A DNA stretch of 64,000 nucleotides, from the NCBI GenBank assembly GCA_901538445.1, contig LR594584.1:186001-250000 (forward strand). Direction: 5' to 3'. A program made the position numbers and the translations under genes. Shown in pieces: positions 56,268 to 64,000 of the stretch. Below the pieces are notes generated by a model, which saw only the letters and a program-made list of their open reading frames with translations, did not search any database and was not told the origin of the DNA. The first letter of the stretch is position 1, and each line of letters opens with the position of its first letter. The stretch comes from Gemmataceae bacterium. Its GTDB lineage: Bacteria; Planctomycetota; Planctomycetia; Gemmatales; Gemmataceae.

Positions 56268-59200
56268 TCACGCCAGCCGCAGGAGCTTCCGGCACAGCCA
56301 CTCGAAGCCCAGCCAGGTCACCAGCACGAACAGCACCCAGCTCACGGCGATCTGGCTGTTCGCGGCGCGGGCGGCGACCGGTTGGCCGGCCGCGTCGAGC
56401 GGCGGCGTGTCCTGGGCCGAGGTCCGGAACACGCGCGGCCCGCGGGTCACGAAGTCGCTCAGCGGGGTCGCGGCCCGCTCGTTCTTGTCGGCCCGGTCGC
56501 GGAACCCCCACTTCTTGAGTTGCTCCTGGGCGGCGGGGCTGTCGATGTCGAACAGCGCGACCTTCTCGTCCCACAGGTCCTCGACCGGGCCGCGGTGGTC
56601 GTAACGCCGGGTGTCGGTCTTGAAGCACTCGGGGATCATCTTGATGAGCGCCTTGTCGGAGAGCTTGAACGCGAGCTTCGTGGCCGCGCCCTCCTTGGGG
56701 AGCCCCGCGGCGAACGCCGACCGGACCCGCTCGGGCACCCGCTCCTGGAGCGCGTCGAGCGGGCTGGCCATCTGGAGCAGCGCCGCCAAGTCGGGCTTCG
56801 TCACGTCCATTTCCAGGTCCGACTTCAGCACCCGGAACGCGCTGCGGACGGTCTCCCCGGTGCTGTCGGGCACGTCCACGACGGCGAAGTACTCGTAGTC
56901 GCCGGGCGGGAACAGCTTCGGGTCGGCGGCCACCTGCCCGCGGAAGTACCCCTCGGCCCCGGACGCCGTCAGCGGGAACGGACCCTCCTCCTTCTTCTCG
57001 CCGTTGGGCGACACGCGGAGGATCTTGAACTTCGGGTCGATCGCCCCCGGGGGGTACGGCTTCGAGGTTGTACTGAGAAGTTGCGCCGTCACCCGGATCG
57101 GGTTGGTCGAGATCACCTCCTTGTTGGTGATGACCCGGCCGCGGGACGCCTTCACGTTCCGCTTGGCGGCCATGTACTTGATGAGCTTGGCCCAGTACCG
57201 CTCGTAGTACTCGCGGTCGAAGGCGTACATGCGGTAGATCTCGCCCGACCCCATGTACGCCGTGCGGAACCCGGCGGCCGGGTTGCTCACGACGATGTAC
57301 GGGCGGAGCACCTTCTCGCCCCGGTCGTCCAGGTCGGCGAACTCGGCCAGCACGTGCGCCCCGGGCTTCACGTCCTTCACCGGGTAGCACGAGAAGAAGC
57401 CGCGGCGGGGGAAGAACTCGACCTTGAAGTCCTTGTTCTCGGCGTACGTCTTGCGGTCGGTGAAGAACCGCTCCCACCCGGCGACCGGGTCGTTCTCGGG
57501 CTCCTTCCCGTCCTTCTTTTCCTCGACCACGGCCGGGTCGTCGATCTTGAGCAGGTCAGACCCGGGCAGCGGGTGCAGGTACAGCCGCCGCGGGGTCTTC
57601 GGGATCGCCTTGATCTTCACGGCGATCACGTCGTCGGGGAGCACCGGGAGGACGTCGAGGACCGGGCTGAGGCGGCTGTTCGGCTCGACGCGGGCGAGCT
57701 GGTACGTGTTGATCCGGTCGGCCACGAGCACGAGCCCGCCGCCCTGCCGCTCGACCCACACCTTCAGGTCGTCGGCCTGCTGCTGCGTCACCTCGGTCCA
57801 GTCCGGGTCGAACGCGAGGATGACGTCGTACTCGTTGAGGTTGTAAGGCTTCTGCTCGGGGTCCGGGTCCTTGGAGGCGAGGTCGAGCTTGTTCGGAAAC
57901 CGGGCGATCAGCTTCTCGGTCGGGTTCGGGGTGAGCTTGCCGGTGGTGCCGGCCTCGTTCTGCACCAGCACGGTGAGCGCGGCCCGGTTTTCGGCCACCT
58001 CGCGGTTCAGGAACGTGCGGGCGAACTGGAACTCGCGGCTCGGCGCGCCGGCCATCAGGAGCACGCGGATCTTCTTCTGGATCACCTGGATGCCGGGCCG
58101 CTCGCGGACGTGGAACTCGTCCGGGAACACCTCGTTCTCGTCGCGGGGGATGCGCGCCCGCACGGTCCACGGCCCCTCACGGAGCACCGGCTTCTTGATC
58201 GCCGCGTCCTTCGACTCGGTCGTCAGCGCCCGCGCGTCCGGGTCGGGGTCGGCCGCGAGCCGGGCCGGGTCGACGACGAACTCAACCTGGCCGTGCGGCG
58301 GGTCGCCGGGCGCGAACGTGAGCGTGTACGGGGTGAAGCTGCCCTTCGTCTTGTCCGGCCGGTTGTCCTTCAGGGTGAACGCCGGTTTCGCGGTCTTCGG
58401 GTCACTCCCGGGCGGGAACAGGTCGAGTTCGACCGCGACCGACTTGCCGGCGAGGTTGGTGCCGTCGGCCTCGACGGACACCTTGAACCCCTCGTCGGGA
58501 GACGCGACGTCGTCGGTCTGCACGTCGGTGATGCTGATGCTGGTGGTCTGCCGGTCCTCGCCGACGGCGACCATGAACACGGGCACCTTGGCCTGGGCCG
58601 CGGCCGCCCGCAGCTCGCGGTACGACGAGTCGGACCCGAGGTTGCTCCGCATGTCGGAGAACACGATCACGCCCTGGACCATGTTCGGGGACTCGCGGTT
58701 GATGGCCGCGGCGACCGAGTCCGGCACGTTGGTGCCCAGCGCGATCGACTTGGCCACGTCCACCCGCTTCTCGAGTTTCTCGAGGTTGTCGGCGAGGGTC
58801 TTGTTCCCGGCCTCGCTGATCCCGTTCACGAGCGTCTCCGGGAACGGCACGGTGCCGCCCTTCTCGGTGTCGAACGCGGCCTTCTTGGCGGCCCACTTGG
58901 TGCGGTGCTCGACCCACTTGGCGGCCCACTCGGCCCAGTTCGCGGGCTCGGGCTTCTCGATGCCGGGGGTCGGCTTCGGGCCGCTCCACTCGACCGGGGT
59001 GCTCGTGTTGCGGACCGCTTCGAGGTCCTTCGCGTCGAGCCCCTTGGTGATGAGGGGGCGGAAGTCGTACTCGGCGAGCGCCCGCCACTCGGCCGGCCCC
59101 CACGGGGTCTCGTCCCGCTCGATGACCCGGGCGTTCTCGTCGAGCCGGGTGCCGAACGGGTACACCGCGACCGGGTTCTGCTCCAGCAACTTCTGGACGA

Positions 59201-59879
59201 GCGCCACGTCCTTGTCGGACAGCAACTCGATGAGCGTGTCCATGCGGGTCTTCTGCTTCGTCCCCTTCCGCGAGATGTCGTCGCTCACCCGCGTCAGGCT
59301 CGGGGAGATGTCCACGAGGACGACGACGCGGGAGCGCTTCTCGGTCCGCTCCCAGGTCTGCCGGGCGGGCAGCAGGAACACGAAACAGAGGATCGCGTAC
59401 ACGCAGATGCGGCTCGTGGCGAGGAGCGCGGCCCAGTACCACTTCACGGTGCGGGCGTCGCGGACGTACATCCACGCGACGAACACCGAGCCGGCGGCGA
59501 AGACCGCGCCGATGAACACGTACCAGTGCTGCGCGTTCGACTGGCCGAGGGCCGAGAGCTGCGCGGCCGCGGCCCCGCCGCCCTTCAGTTGCGAGGCGTC
59601 GGCCCGGTAGAACTGCACCAGGGTGACGAGGACCAGCGCGGTGACGGCGAGGATCGCGCCCCACCCGAGCCAGAACTGGGTGCCGTCGGGCTTGGCGTGC
59701 GGGTGCGCCTTCGCGCGGTACCGGCCGTACCCGTACCGGGCGACGACCGCCAGCACGGCGACCGCCAGGAGCCACTGCGGGACCGATTCCCAGAGGTCCG
59801 CCCGGAACTGGGTGAACGACTCGCCCAGTCGCCGCAGGACGAATTCGCTTTCTTTGATTGGCTCGTTCGTGGGGTTCAT
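56268..59879 (-). CDS. VWA-domain membrane protein with amidotransferase-like region, 1203 aa
   Basis: Membrane segments lie near the start (VPQWLLAVAVLAVVARYGYG, WGAILAVTALVLVTLVQFY, VFIGAVFAAGSVFVAWMYV, ICVYAILCFVFLLPA) and one at the end (IAVSWVLFVLVTWLGFEWL). The VWA domain begins RSRVVVLVDISPSLTRVSD (DxSxS metal site) and goes on with GVIVFSDMRSNLG. A large outer part holds Ig-like strands and a region with IRVLLMAGAPSREFQFARTF and VWVERQGGGLVLVAD, resembling class I amidotransferase-like domains without a visible nucleophile Cys. It belongs to the DUF58/BatA operon. Function unknown. Envelope stress roles are suggested for related operons. Confidence 0.7.
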   Translation of the reverse strand: MNPTNEPIKESEFVLRRLGESFTQFRADLWESVPQWLLAVAVLAVVARYGYGRYRAKAHPHAKPDGTQFWLGWGAILAVTALVLVTLVQFYRADASQLKGGGAAAAQLSALGQSNAQHWYVFIGAVFAAGSVFVAWMYVRDARTVKWYWAALLATSRICVYAILCFVFLLPARQTWERTEKRSRVVVLVDISPSLTRVSDDISRKGTKQKTRMDTLIELLSDKDVALVQKLLEQNPVAVYPFGTRLDENARVIERDETPWGPAEWRALAEYDFRPLITKGLDAKDLEAVRNTSTPVEWSGPKPTPGIEKPEPANWAEWAAKWVEHRTKWAAKKAAFDTEKGGTVPFPETLVNGISEAGNKTLADNLEKLEKRVDVAKSIALGTNVPDSVAAAINRESPNMVQGVIVFSDMRSNLGSDSSYRELRAAAAQAKVPVFMVAVGEDRQTTSISITDVQTDDVASPDEGFKVSVEADGTNLAGKSVAVELDLFPPGSDPKTAKPAFTLKDNRPDKTKGSFTPYTLTFAPGDPPHGQVEFVVDPARLAADPDPDARALTTESKDAAIKKPVLREGPWTVRARIPRDENEVFPDEFHVRERPGIQVIQKKIRVLLMAGAPSREFQFARTFLNREVAENRAALTVLVQNEAGTTGKLTPNPTEKLIARFPNKLDLASKDPDPEQKPYNLNEYDVILAFDPDWTEVTQQQADDLKVWVERQGGGLVLVADRINTYQLARVEPNSRLSPVLDVLPVLPDDVIAVKIKAIPKTPRRLYLHPLPGSDLLKIDDPAVVEEKKDGKEPENDPVAGWERFFTDRKTYAENKDFKVEFFPRRGFFSCYPVKDVKPGAHVLAEFADLDDRGEKVLRPYIVVSNPAAGFRTAYMGSGEIYRMYAFDREYYERYWAKLIKYMAAKRNVKASRGRVITNKEVISTNPIRVTAQLLSTTSKPYPPGAIDPKFKILRVSPNGEKKEEGPFPLTASGAEGYFRGQVAADPKLFPPGDYEYFAVVDVPDSTGETVRSAFRVLKSDLEMDVTKPDLAALLQMASPLDALQERVPERVRSAFAAGLPKEGAATKLAFKLSDKALIKMIPECFKTDTRRYDHRGPVEDLWDEKVALFDIDSPAAQEQLKKWGFRDRADKNERAATPLSDFVTRGPRVFRTSAQDTPPLDAAGQPVAARAANSQIAVSWVLFVLVTWLGFEWLCRKLLRLA

Positions 59880-59979
59880 CGCGTATTCGTCTCGCGCTGG
59901 TACGTCGTGTGTCGTGTGTCGGCGTCGTTCGTGGCGAGGGGGGCGTGCGCCCCGGACTCACCAGCTCACGTCGGGGGGC

Positions 59980-62886
59980 TCACGCCCCCGGCTCGGCGGC
60001 GGCCGCGGGCTCGGCCCCTTCGGTCGGGACCACTGTGCGGCCGGCCATCGCGGCGGCGGCGCTCGGGGCAAACATCTCCAGCTCGTCGGGCCGGTTGTGG
60101 TAGCTCAGCCGCACGGCCAGCGCCTGTTCGAAGATCAGGACGCACAGGATGAGCAGGTAGATCCACCGCCCGCTCGACAGGTCCGTCGGCTTCTGCTCCA
60201 GGACGCCGAGCCACGCGTCGTCCTCCAGCGAGTGGACCTCCTCGGCCCCCTTCGCGGTGCGGGCGAAGTCGTCGGTGTGGACCCGCTTGAGGTCCCCCTC
60301 CTGCTCCGTGTCGAAGTTGAACACGGCCGCGTGGTACTCGGGCCGCTCGCTCGGGGCGCTCGTCGGGTCGGTGTCGCGCTTGAGCCGGGTGAGGGCGAAC
60401 AGGTACACGCCGGGCCGCTTCGAGTCGCCGAACCCGAGGTGCATCGCGCCGTCCCGCGAATCGAGCGCGACCTTCTTGCCCGGTTGGCCCGGGACCGGGT
60501 CGCGGATCGGCGGGATCTTCTGGTTCCCCTTCTCAGCGGTCGCGGCATCGTAGGTCAGGAACGACCACGCCGCCTCGGGCTTGTACCGGCCCAGCTCGAA
60601 CGGCAGGTCGAGGGGCGAGCCGATCGTGCGGTTCTCGTCGGTGCTGCCGCCCGAGAGGTACTTCTGCAACTCGGTCATGACCGCGACCCACCCGGCGAGG
60701 CCGGGGCCGAGCGGCCAGTTGGTCCACGGCGCGGACACCGGGATGGTGAACACCGCGACGCGGCCGCTGCCGTACTTCCGGGCGACGTACAGCGGGTCGC
60801 CGAACCGGCTGGAGTCGCGGAGCGCCTGCGCCAGCGACCTGGCCTCGGCCATCTCCGGCTGGCTCCAGAACTCGCGGAGCAGCGCCTCGCTGGCGTCGCC
60901 CTCGCTGATCTGGTCGGAGAGCAGCTTGTCGGCCTCGCGGGCGAGTTCGGTGAGCGGCGGGTTCTCCGGGTCGCCGGCCAACTCCCGCATCCGGCTCAGA
61001 ATGCCGTCCACGGTCCCACGGTACTTCTCGAACTTCGCCTCGCCGTACTTGGCCTTGATCGCCTCGGTGAGCTTCTTGACCCGGGCCTCGAACTCCGAGA
61101 TCGCCTGGTCGTTCGGCAGGCAGTACAGCTCCTGGATCGAGCGGTCCTCGCGCCACTTGCCGATCCGGGCGACCGGCCAGTGCTGGTCGATGCTGGTGAT
61201 CATGAACGAGAGCTCGACCTTGATCGCGGTGTCCTTGTCCGCGCCGGCCTTGCTCTCGTAGATGCCGCGGAGGGCCGGGTGGCTCTTCGCCGCCGCGTCG
61301 CGGAGTAGGATGCGCTTGGCGAGCGTGTCGTCCCGCTTCTTCTTCTGTTCCTTGGTGAGCGGGGGCGTCGGCTCGGGCGGGAGCGGGAACGGGAGGAACC
61401 CCTCGCCCTTGCGGTACGCGAGGTTGTTGTAGTTCTCGACGCCGACGTTCGGGCCGAGGAACACCCCCACGCCGCCGCCATCGACCTTCACGTACCGCTC
61501 CAGGTTCGCGACCTGCGACGCGGTCAGGGCCGGGATGTTCACGAGGTAAATGCTGCTGAACTCGCGCAGGTCGCGCTTGTCGAGGTCGGCCGGGGTGCCG
61601 CTGACGACCTCGGTGCCGCTGAGCTTCGTCTCCTCGAACAGGAGCCGCAGCGAGAAGCTGTCGCCGTCCTTGCTGGTCGGCTTGTCCTCGTCGGGCGGCC
61701 GGGTGACGAGCAGCACCGACAGCTTCTCCTTCACCTCGACGACCGCGTGGCGAACGTTGTCGGCGGCGATCGCGTCGGAGCCGGTGTTGTCGAGCATGGC
61801 CGTGACCACGTTGAACCGGCCGAGCGGGTCCTCGCGGGTGCCGGTCGTCGCGCCCTGGGTGCTGTTGAACGTGACGGTGAACGTCTGGGTCGCCTCCTGC
61901 CCGCCGGGGAGAGTGTCGAACCGCACGTTGACAAAGTGGTTCGTGGCCCCGTTGACGAACACGTCGGCCCGCACGTCCTTGAGGTCGGTGCTGCCGTAGT
62001 TCTTGACGCGTATGTCGAACTCGACTTCCTTCTCGTAGGCGGTAACGCGGTTCCGCGGCTTGAGTTCGACGATGCCGACGTTGTCGCTGTACGCGGGGGA
62101 CTTGCGGTCCACCTTGCGGCCCGGGGCGGCGACGTCGATGAGGTGGACCTTCACGCCCTCATCGGTCAGCTCCTTCACCGCCTGGGTGATGGCCTCGGCG
62201 TCGCGGGTCCAGTCGGCGCTCCGCATGTCCGACACGAGGTGGACGACCCGGGCCGTCTCGTTCCCCTTCAGCCCGGCGAACATCTCCTTCGCCCGCTTCA
62301 GTCCGGGGACTACGCTGGCGTGCAGCGGGGACGGCTTCTCGGCCGCGAGGGCCGCCTTCACCGCCTCGATGCCCTGCGTGGTGATCGCGTCGGCGGGCCG
62401 GTCCGGGTTGGCGCTCGGGTTGAGCAGGTCGGCCCCGTCGGACAGGCGGACGAGCCGGAGCGTCTGCGGGGTGCTGGCCTTGGCGACCGCCGGCAGGAGC
62501 TTGTCGGTGACCATCGACTTGGCGCGGGCGAAGGCGTCCTTCCCGCCGGCCGCGGCCGCGCCGGTGTCGCCCATGCTGGGCGTGTCGTCGAGGACGACGA
62601 CGTGCAGCACCGGCCGCGTCTCCTTGCTGGCCGACGGGTCGCTGCCGAGGAACCGCGACAGGAGCAGCCCGGCGAGCACCACAAGGAGGATGCGCAGGAG
62701 AAGCAGGAGGAGCTGCTCGAGGACCTTCTTGCGGCGCATCTTCTTCTGCGCCTTGAGCAAGAACTCCATCGCGGCCCACTGGACCCGCCGGAACCGGATC
62801 CGGTTGATCAGGTGGATGATGACCGGCGTGGCTGCCAACCCGAGGCCGGCCGCCATGACCCACGGGTTCAGGAAAAACGACATCAT
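59980..62886 (-). CDS. BatA-type membrane protein with VWA domain, 968 aa
   Basis: The N-terminus is the BatA/aerotolerance-regulator domain: FLNPWVMAAGLGLAATPVII, HLINRIRFRRVQWAAMEFLL and EQLLLLLLRILLVVLAGLLL (two membrane helices). A VWA domain follows (VLHVVVLDDTPSMGDTG, VVHLVSDMRSADW), with DDTPSM in place of the canonical DxSxS. The rest has Ig-like strands and an amidotransferase-like region (SSIYLVNIPALTASQVANLE, GGGVGVFLGPNVGVENYN). One more membrane segment lies near the end (WIYLLILCVLIFEQALAV). It follows the DUF58 gene. The start is ATG 62886 (a second Met at 62883). Confidence 0.75.
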   Translation of the reverse strand: MMSFFLNPWVMAAGLGLAATPVIIHLINRIRFRRVQWAAMEFLLKAQKKMRRKKVLEQLLLLLLRILLVVLAGLLLSRFLGSDPSASKETRPVLHVVVLDDTPSMGDTGAAAAGGKDAFARAKSMVTDKLLPAVAKASTPQTLRLVRLSDGADLLNPSANPDRPADAITTQGIEAVKAALAAEKPSPLHASVVPGLKRAKEMFAGLKGNETARVVHLVSDMRSADWTRDAEAITQAVKELTDEGVKVHLIDVAAPGRKVDRKSPAYSDNVGIVELKPRNRVTAYEKEVEFDIRVKNYGSTDLKDVRADVFVNGATNHFVNVRFDTLPGGQEATQTFTVTFNSTQGATTGTREDPLGRFNVVTAMLDNTGSDAIAADNVRHAVVEVKEKLSVLLVTRPPDEDKPTSKDGDSFSLRLLFEETKLSGTEVVSGTPADLDKRDLREFSSIYLVNIPALTASQVANLERYVKVDGGGVGVFLGPNVGVENYNNLAYRKGEGFLPFPLPPEPTPPLTKEQKKKRDDTLAKRILLRDAAAKSHPALRGIYESKAGADKDTAIKVELSFMITSIDQHWPVARIGKWREDRSIQELYCLPNDQAISEFEARVKKLTEAIKAKYGEAKFEKYRGTVDGILSRMRELAGDPENPPLTELAREADKLLSDQISEGDASEALLREFWSQPEMAEARSLAQALRDSSRFGDPLYVARKYGSGRVAVFTIPVSAPWTNWPLGPGLAGWVAVMTELQKYLSGGSTDENRTIGSPLDLPFELGRYKPEAAWSFLTYDAATAEKGNQKIPPIRDPVPGQPGKKVALDSRDGAMHLGFGDSKRPGVYLFALTRLKRDTDPTSAPSERPEYHAAVFNFDTEQEGDLKRVHTDDFARTAKGAEEVHSLEDDAWLGVLEQKPTDLSSGRWIYLLILCVLIFEQALAVRLSYHNRPDELEMFAPSAAAAMAGRTVVPTEGAEPAAAAEPGA

Positions 62887-63022
62887 CGGGGGAAGTCTCT
62901 CGCCAGAGTGCGGAGCGCGGAGTGCGGAACGCGGAACCCCGGTCAGGGAAGCCGCCACGCGCACGCCACGAGCCGCACGATTCTCTCGGTGTCCGTCTTC
63001 TGTTTCTTCGTACCGCGCTTCC

Positions 63023-63967
63023 CTAGCGCCGCACGGGCGCGGCGCGGCTCGACATCCGCTGGAACAGGAACCGCGACAGGACCGCGTCGAGGTAGTCGCT
63101 GGTGCGGACCAGGTTGTAATCGACTCCGATCTTCGTACACCCGCGGCGGACCTCGACGAGGTACTCCTCGAGCGCCTCCAGGTAGCCGTCGCGGAGCGAC
63201 CGCGGCTCGCACAGCAGGTGCGGCTGCTCCTCGAGCCCCTCGAACTTGGTCATCCCCGAGAACGGGAACGTCAGCTCGTCGTCGTCGAGGACGTGGAACA
63301 CCATCACGTCGTGCCGCCGGTGCCGGAGCATCTCTAGCCCCTTGAACAGCGGCTCGCGGTCGCACAGGAAGTCGGAGAACACGGCGACGAGCCCGCGGCT
63401 CGGCATGCTCTCGGCGACCCGCCGCATGATCTTCATCGGGTCGGTCTTGGCCTTCGGCTTGCTGACGTGGAGCGCCTTGGTGACCGCGTCCATGTGCCGG
63501 GCCGAGCTGCGGGGCGGGATCACCTCGCGGACGTCCTCGTCGAAGGTGATGAGCCCGCACGAGTCCTGCTGCTTGGTGGTCAGGTACGCGAGGCACGCGG
63601 CGGCGGTCGCCGTGTAGTCGTACTTGTACAGCGTGCCCCGCCTGCGGTGCTGGTCGGCCCCGTAGAGCATGGACTCGCTGGCGTCCACGACCACGTAGGA
63701 CCGCAGGTTCGTCTCGGCCTCGTACTGCTTGATGACGAACTTGTCGGACCGTGACCAGACCTTCCAGTCGATCCGGCGGAGGTCGTCGCCGGGCATGTAC
63801 TCGCGGTGCTGCACGAACTCGACGCTCTGCCCGTACACCGGGCTCTTGTGCATGCCGCTGAGGAACCCCTCGACCACGGACCGGGCCCGGAGGTCGAGCT
63901 GCGAGATCCGCGCGATGACCTGGGGGTCCAGGTACCGGCGGGGGTCGTCTTCGGGTCGCTTCGCCAT
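63023..63967 (-). CDS. DUF58 protein, 314 aa
   Basis: The DUF58 signature is clear: FVQHREYMPGDDLRRIDWKV followed by RSDKFVIKQYEAETNLRSYV and VVDASESMLYG. The middle has the VWA-like fold (CGLITFDEDVREVIPP, GLVAVFSDFLCDREPLF). DUF58 proteins work with a MoxR AAA+ ATPase, the gene for which would be next to the right, and with BatA-type membrane proteins as here. There is no signal peptide, so it is cytoplasmic. The start ATG at 63967 opens MAKRPEDDPRRYLDPQV. The last 33 bases of the window are upstream of it. Confidence 0.88.
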   Translation of the reverse strand: MAKRPEDDPRRYLDPQVIARISQLDLRARSVVEGFLSGMHKSPVYGQSVEFVQHREYMPGDDLRRIDWKVWSRSDKFVIKQYEAETNLRSYVVVDASESMLYGADQHRRRGTLYKYDYTATAAACLAYLTTKQQDSCGLITFDEDVREVIPPRSSARHMDAVTKALHVSKPKAKTDPMKIMRRVAESMPSRGLVAVFSDFLCDREPLFKGLEMLRHRRHDVMVFHVLDDDELTFPFSGMTKFEGLEEQPHLLCEPRSLRDGYLEALEEYLVEVRRGCTKIGVDYNLVRTSDYLDAVLSRFLFQRMSSRAAPVRR

Positions 63968-64000
63968 GGTGTCTCGGTGCCGGCGCTGTGGTGTGGTGTC

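Noticed and set aside
56268..62886. Active glutamine amidotransferases in the VWA proteins
   Set aside because: The fold-like segments lack a visible Cys nucleophile, so only a related fold is claimed.
1..64000. CRISPR array
   Set aside because: No regularly spaced direct repeats were seen in any intergenic region.
1..64000. Insertion sequences and rRNA genes
   Set aside because: No transposase motifs and no rRNA-like sequence were found.

Overview
The window is very GC-rich chromosomal DNA from a planctomycete, most likely a Gemmata-type (Gemmataceae) bacterium. This rests on family content (DUF58, BatA/VWA and DUF4175-like membrane proteins in series, exported PQQ-repeat and trypsin/PDZ proteins, GTG and TTG starts) and is an inference, not a database match.

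Positions 1 to about 31020 are the right-hand part of a tailed prophage; its left end lies outside the window. In order it carries the end of the large terminase, an oppositely oriented virion-like gene, a protease/scaffold, a decoration protein, the major capsid protein, connector genes, a tail-tube candidate, a tail assembly chaperone pair made by a -1 ribosomal frameshift (on the opposite strand), a short tape-measure gene, a large tail protein, a portal protein fused to ParB-like, SAP and HExxH peptidase modules (its reading frame is broken once), tail hub and fibre genes, a membrane/coiled-coil lysis-like block, a papain-like peptidase, a Tad1/Acb2-family nucleotide sponge candidate, small exported proteins, an initiator-type tRNA and a tyrosine integrase. 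The integrase faces the 3' end of a host tRNA-Arg(CCG), the probable attachment site. A roughly 3.3-kb cassette (repressor, exported protein, two small genes, LAGLIDADG endonuclease) sits in the 3' end of the tape-measure gene. It supplies a substitute 3' end while the displaced original end survives downstream.

Positions 31021 to 42300 are host genes: tRNA-Arg, a DUF2256 protein, an exported PQQ-repeat protein, ffh, and a McrBC-type defence operon. In that operon McrB carries a DUF2461-like domain, and two paralogous membrane proteins lie between mcrB and mcrC. An HNH endonuclease gene follows.

Positions 42300 to 63970 are minus-strand cell-envelope genes. In transcription order they are DUF58, a BatA-type membrane protein, a VWA membrane protein, a DUF4175-like giant, a low-complexity coiled-coil protein, two exported proteins, and three trypsin/PDZ proteins of which only the first keeps its catalytic triad. 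Hairpins between several of them suggest more than one transcript. A MoxR ATPase would be expected just beyond the right edge.

Several prophage genes start 6-7 bases after a TAnnnT-like box, which suggests leaderless transcripts. All family assignments come from reading the translations by eye.
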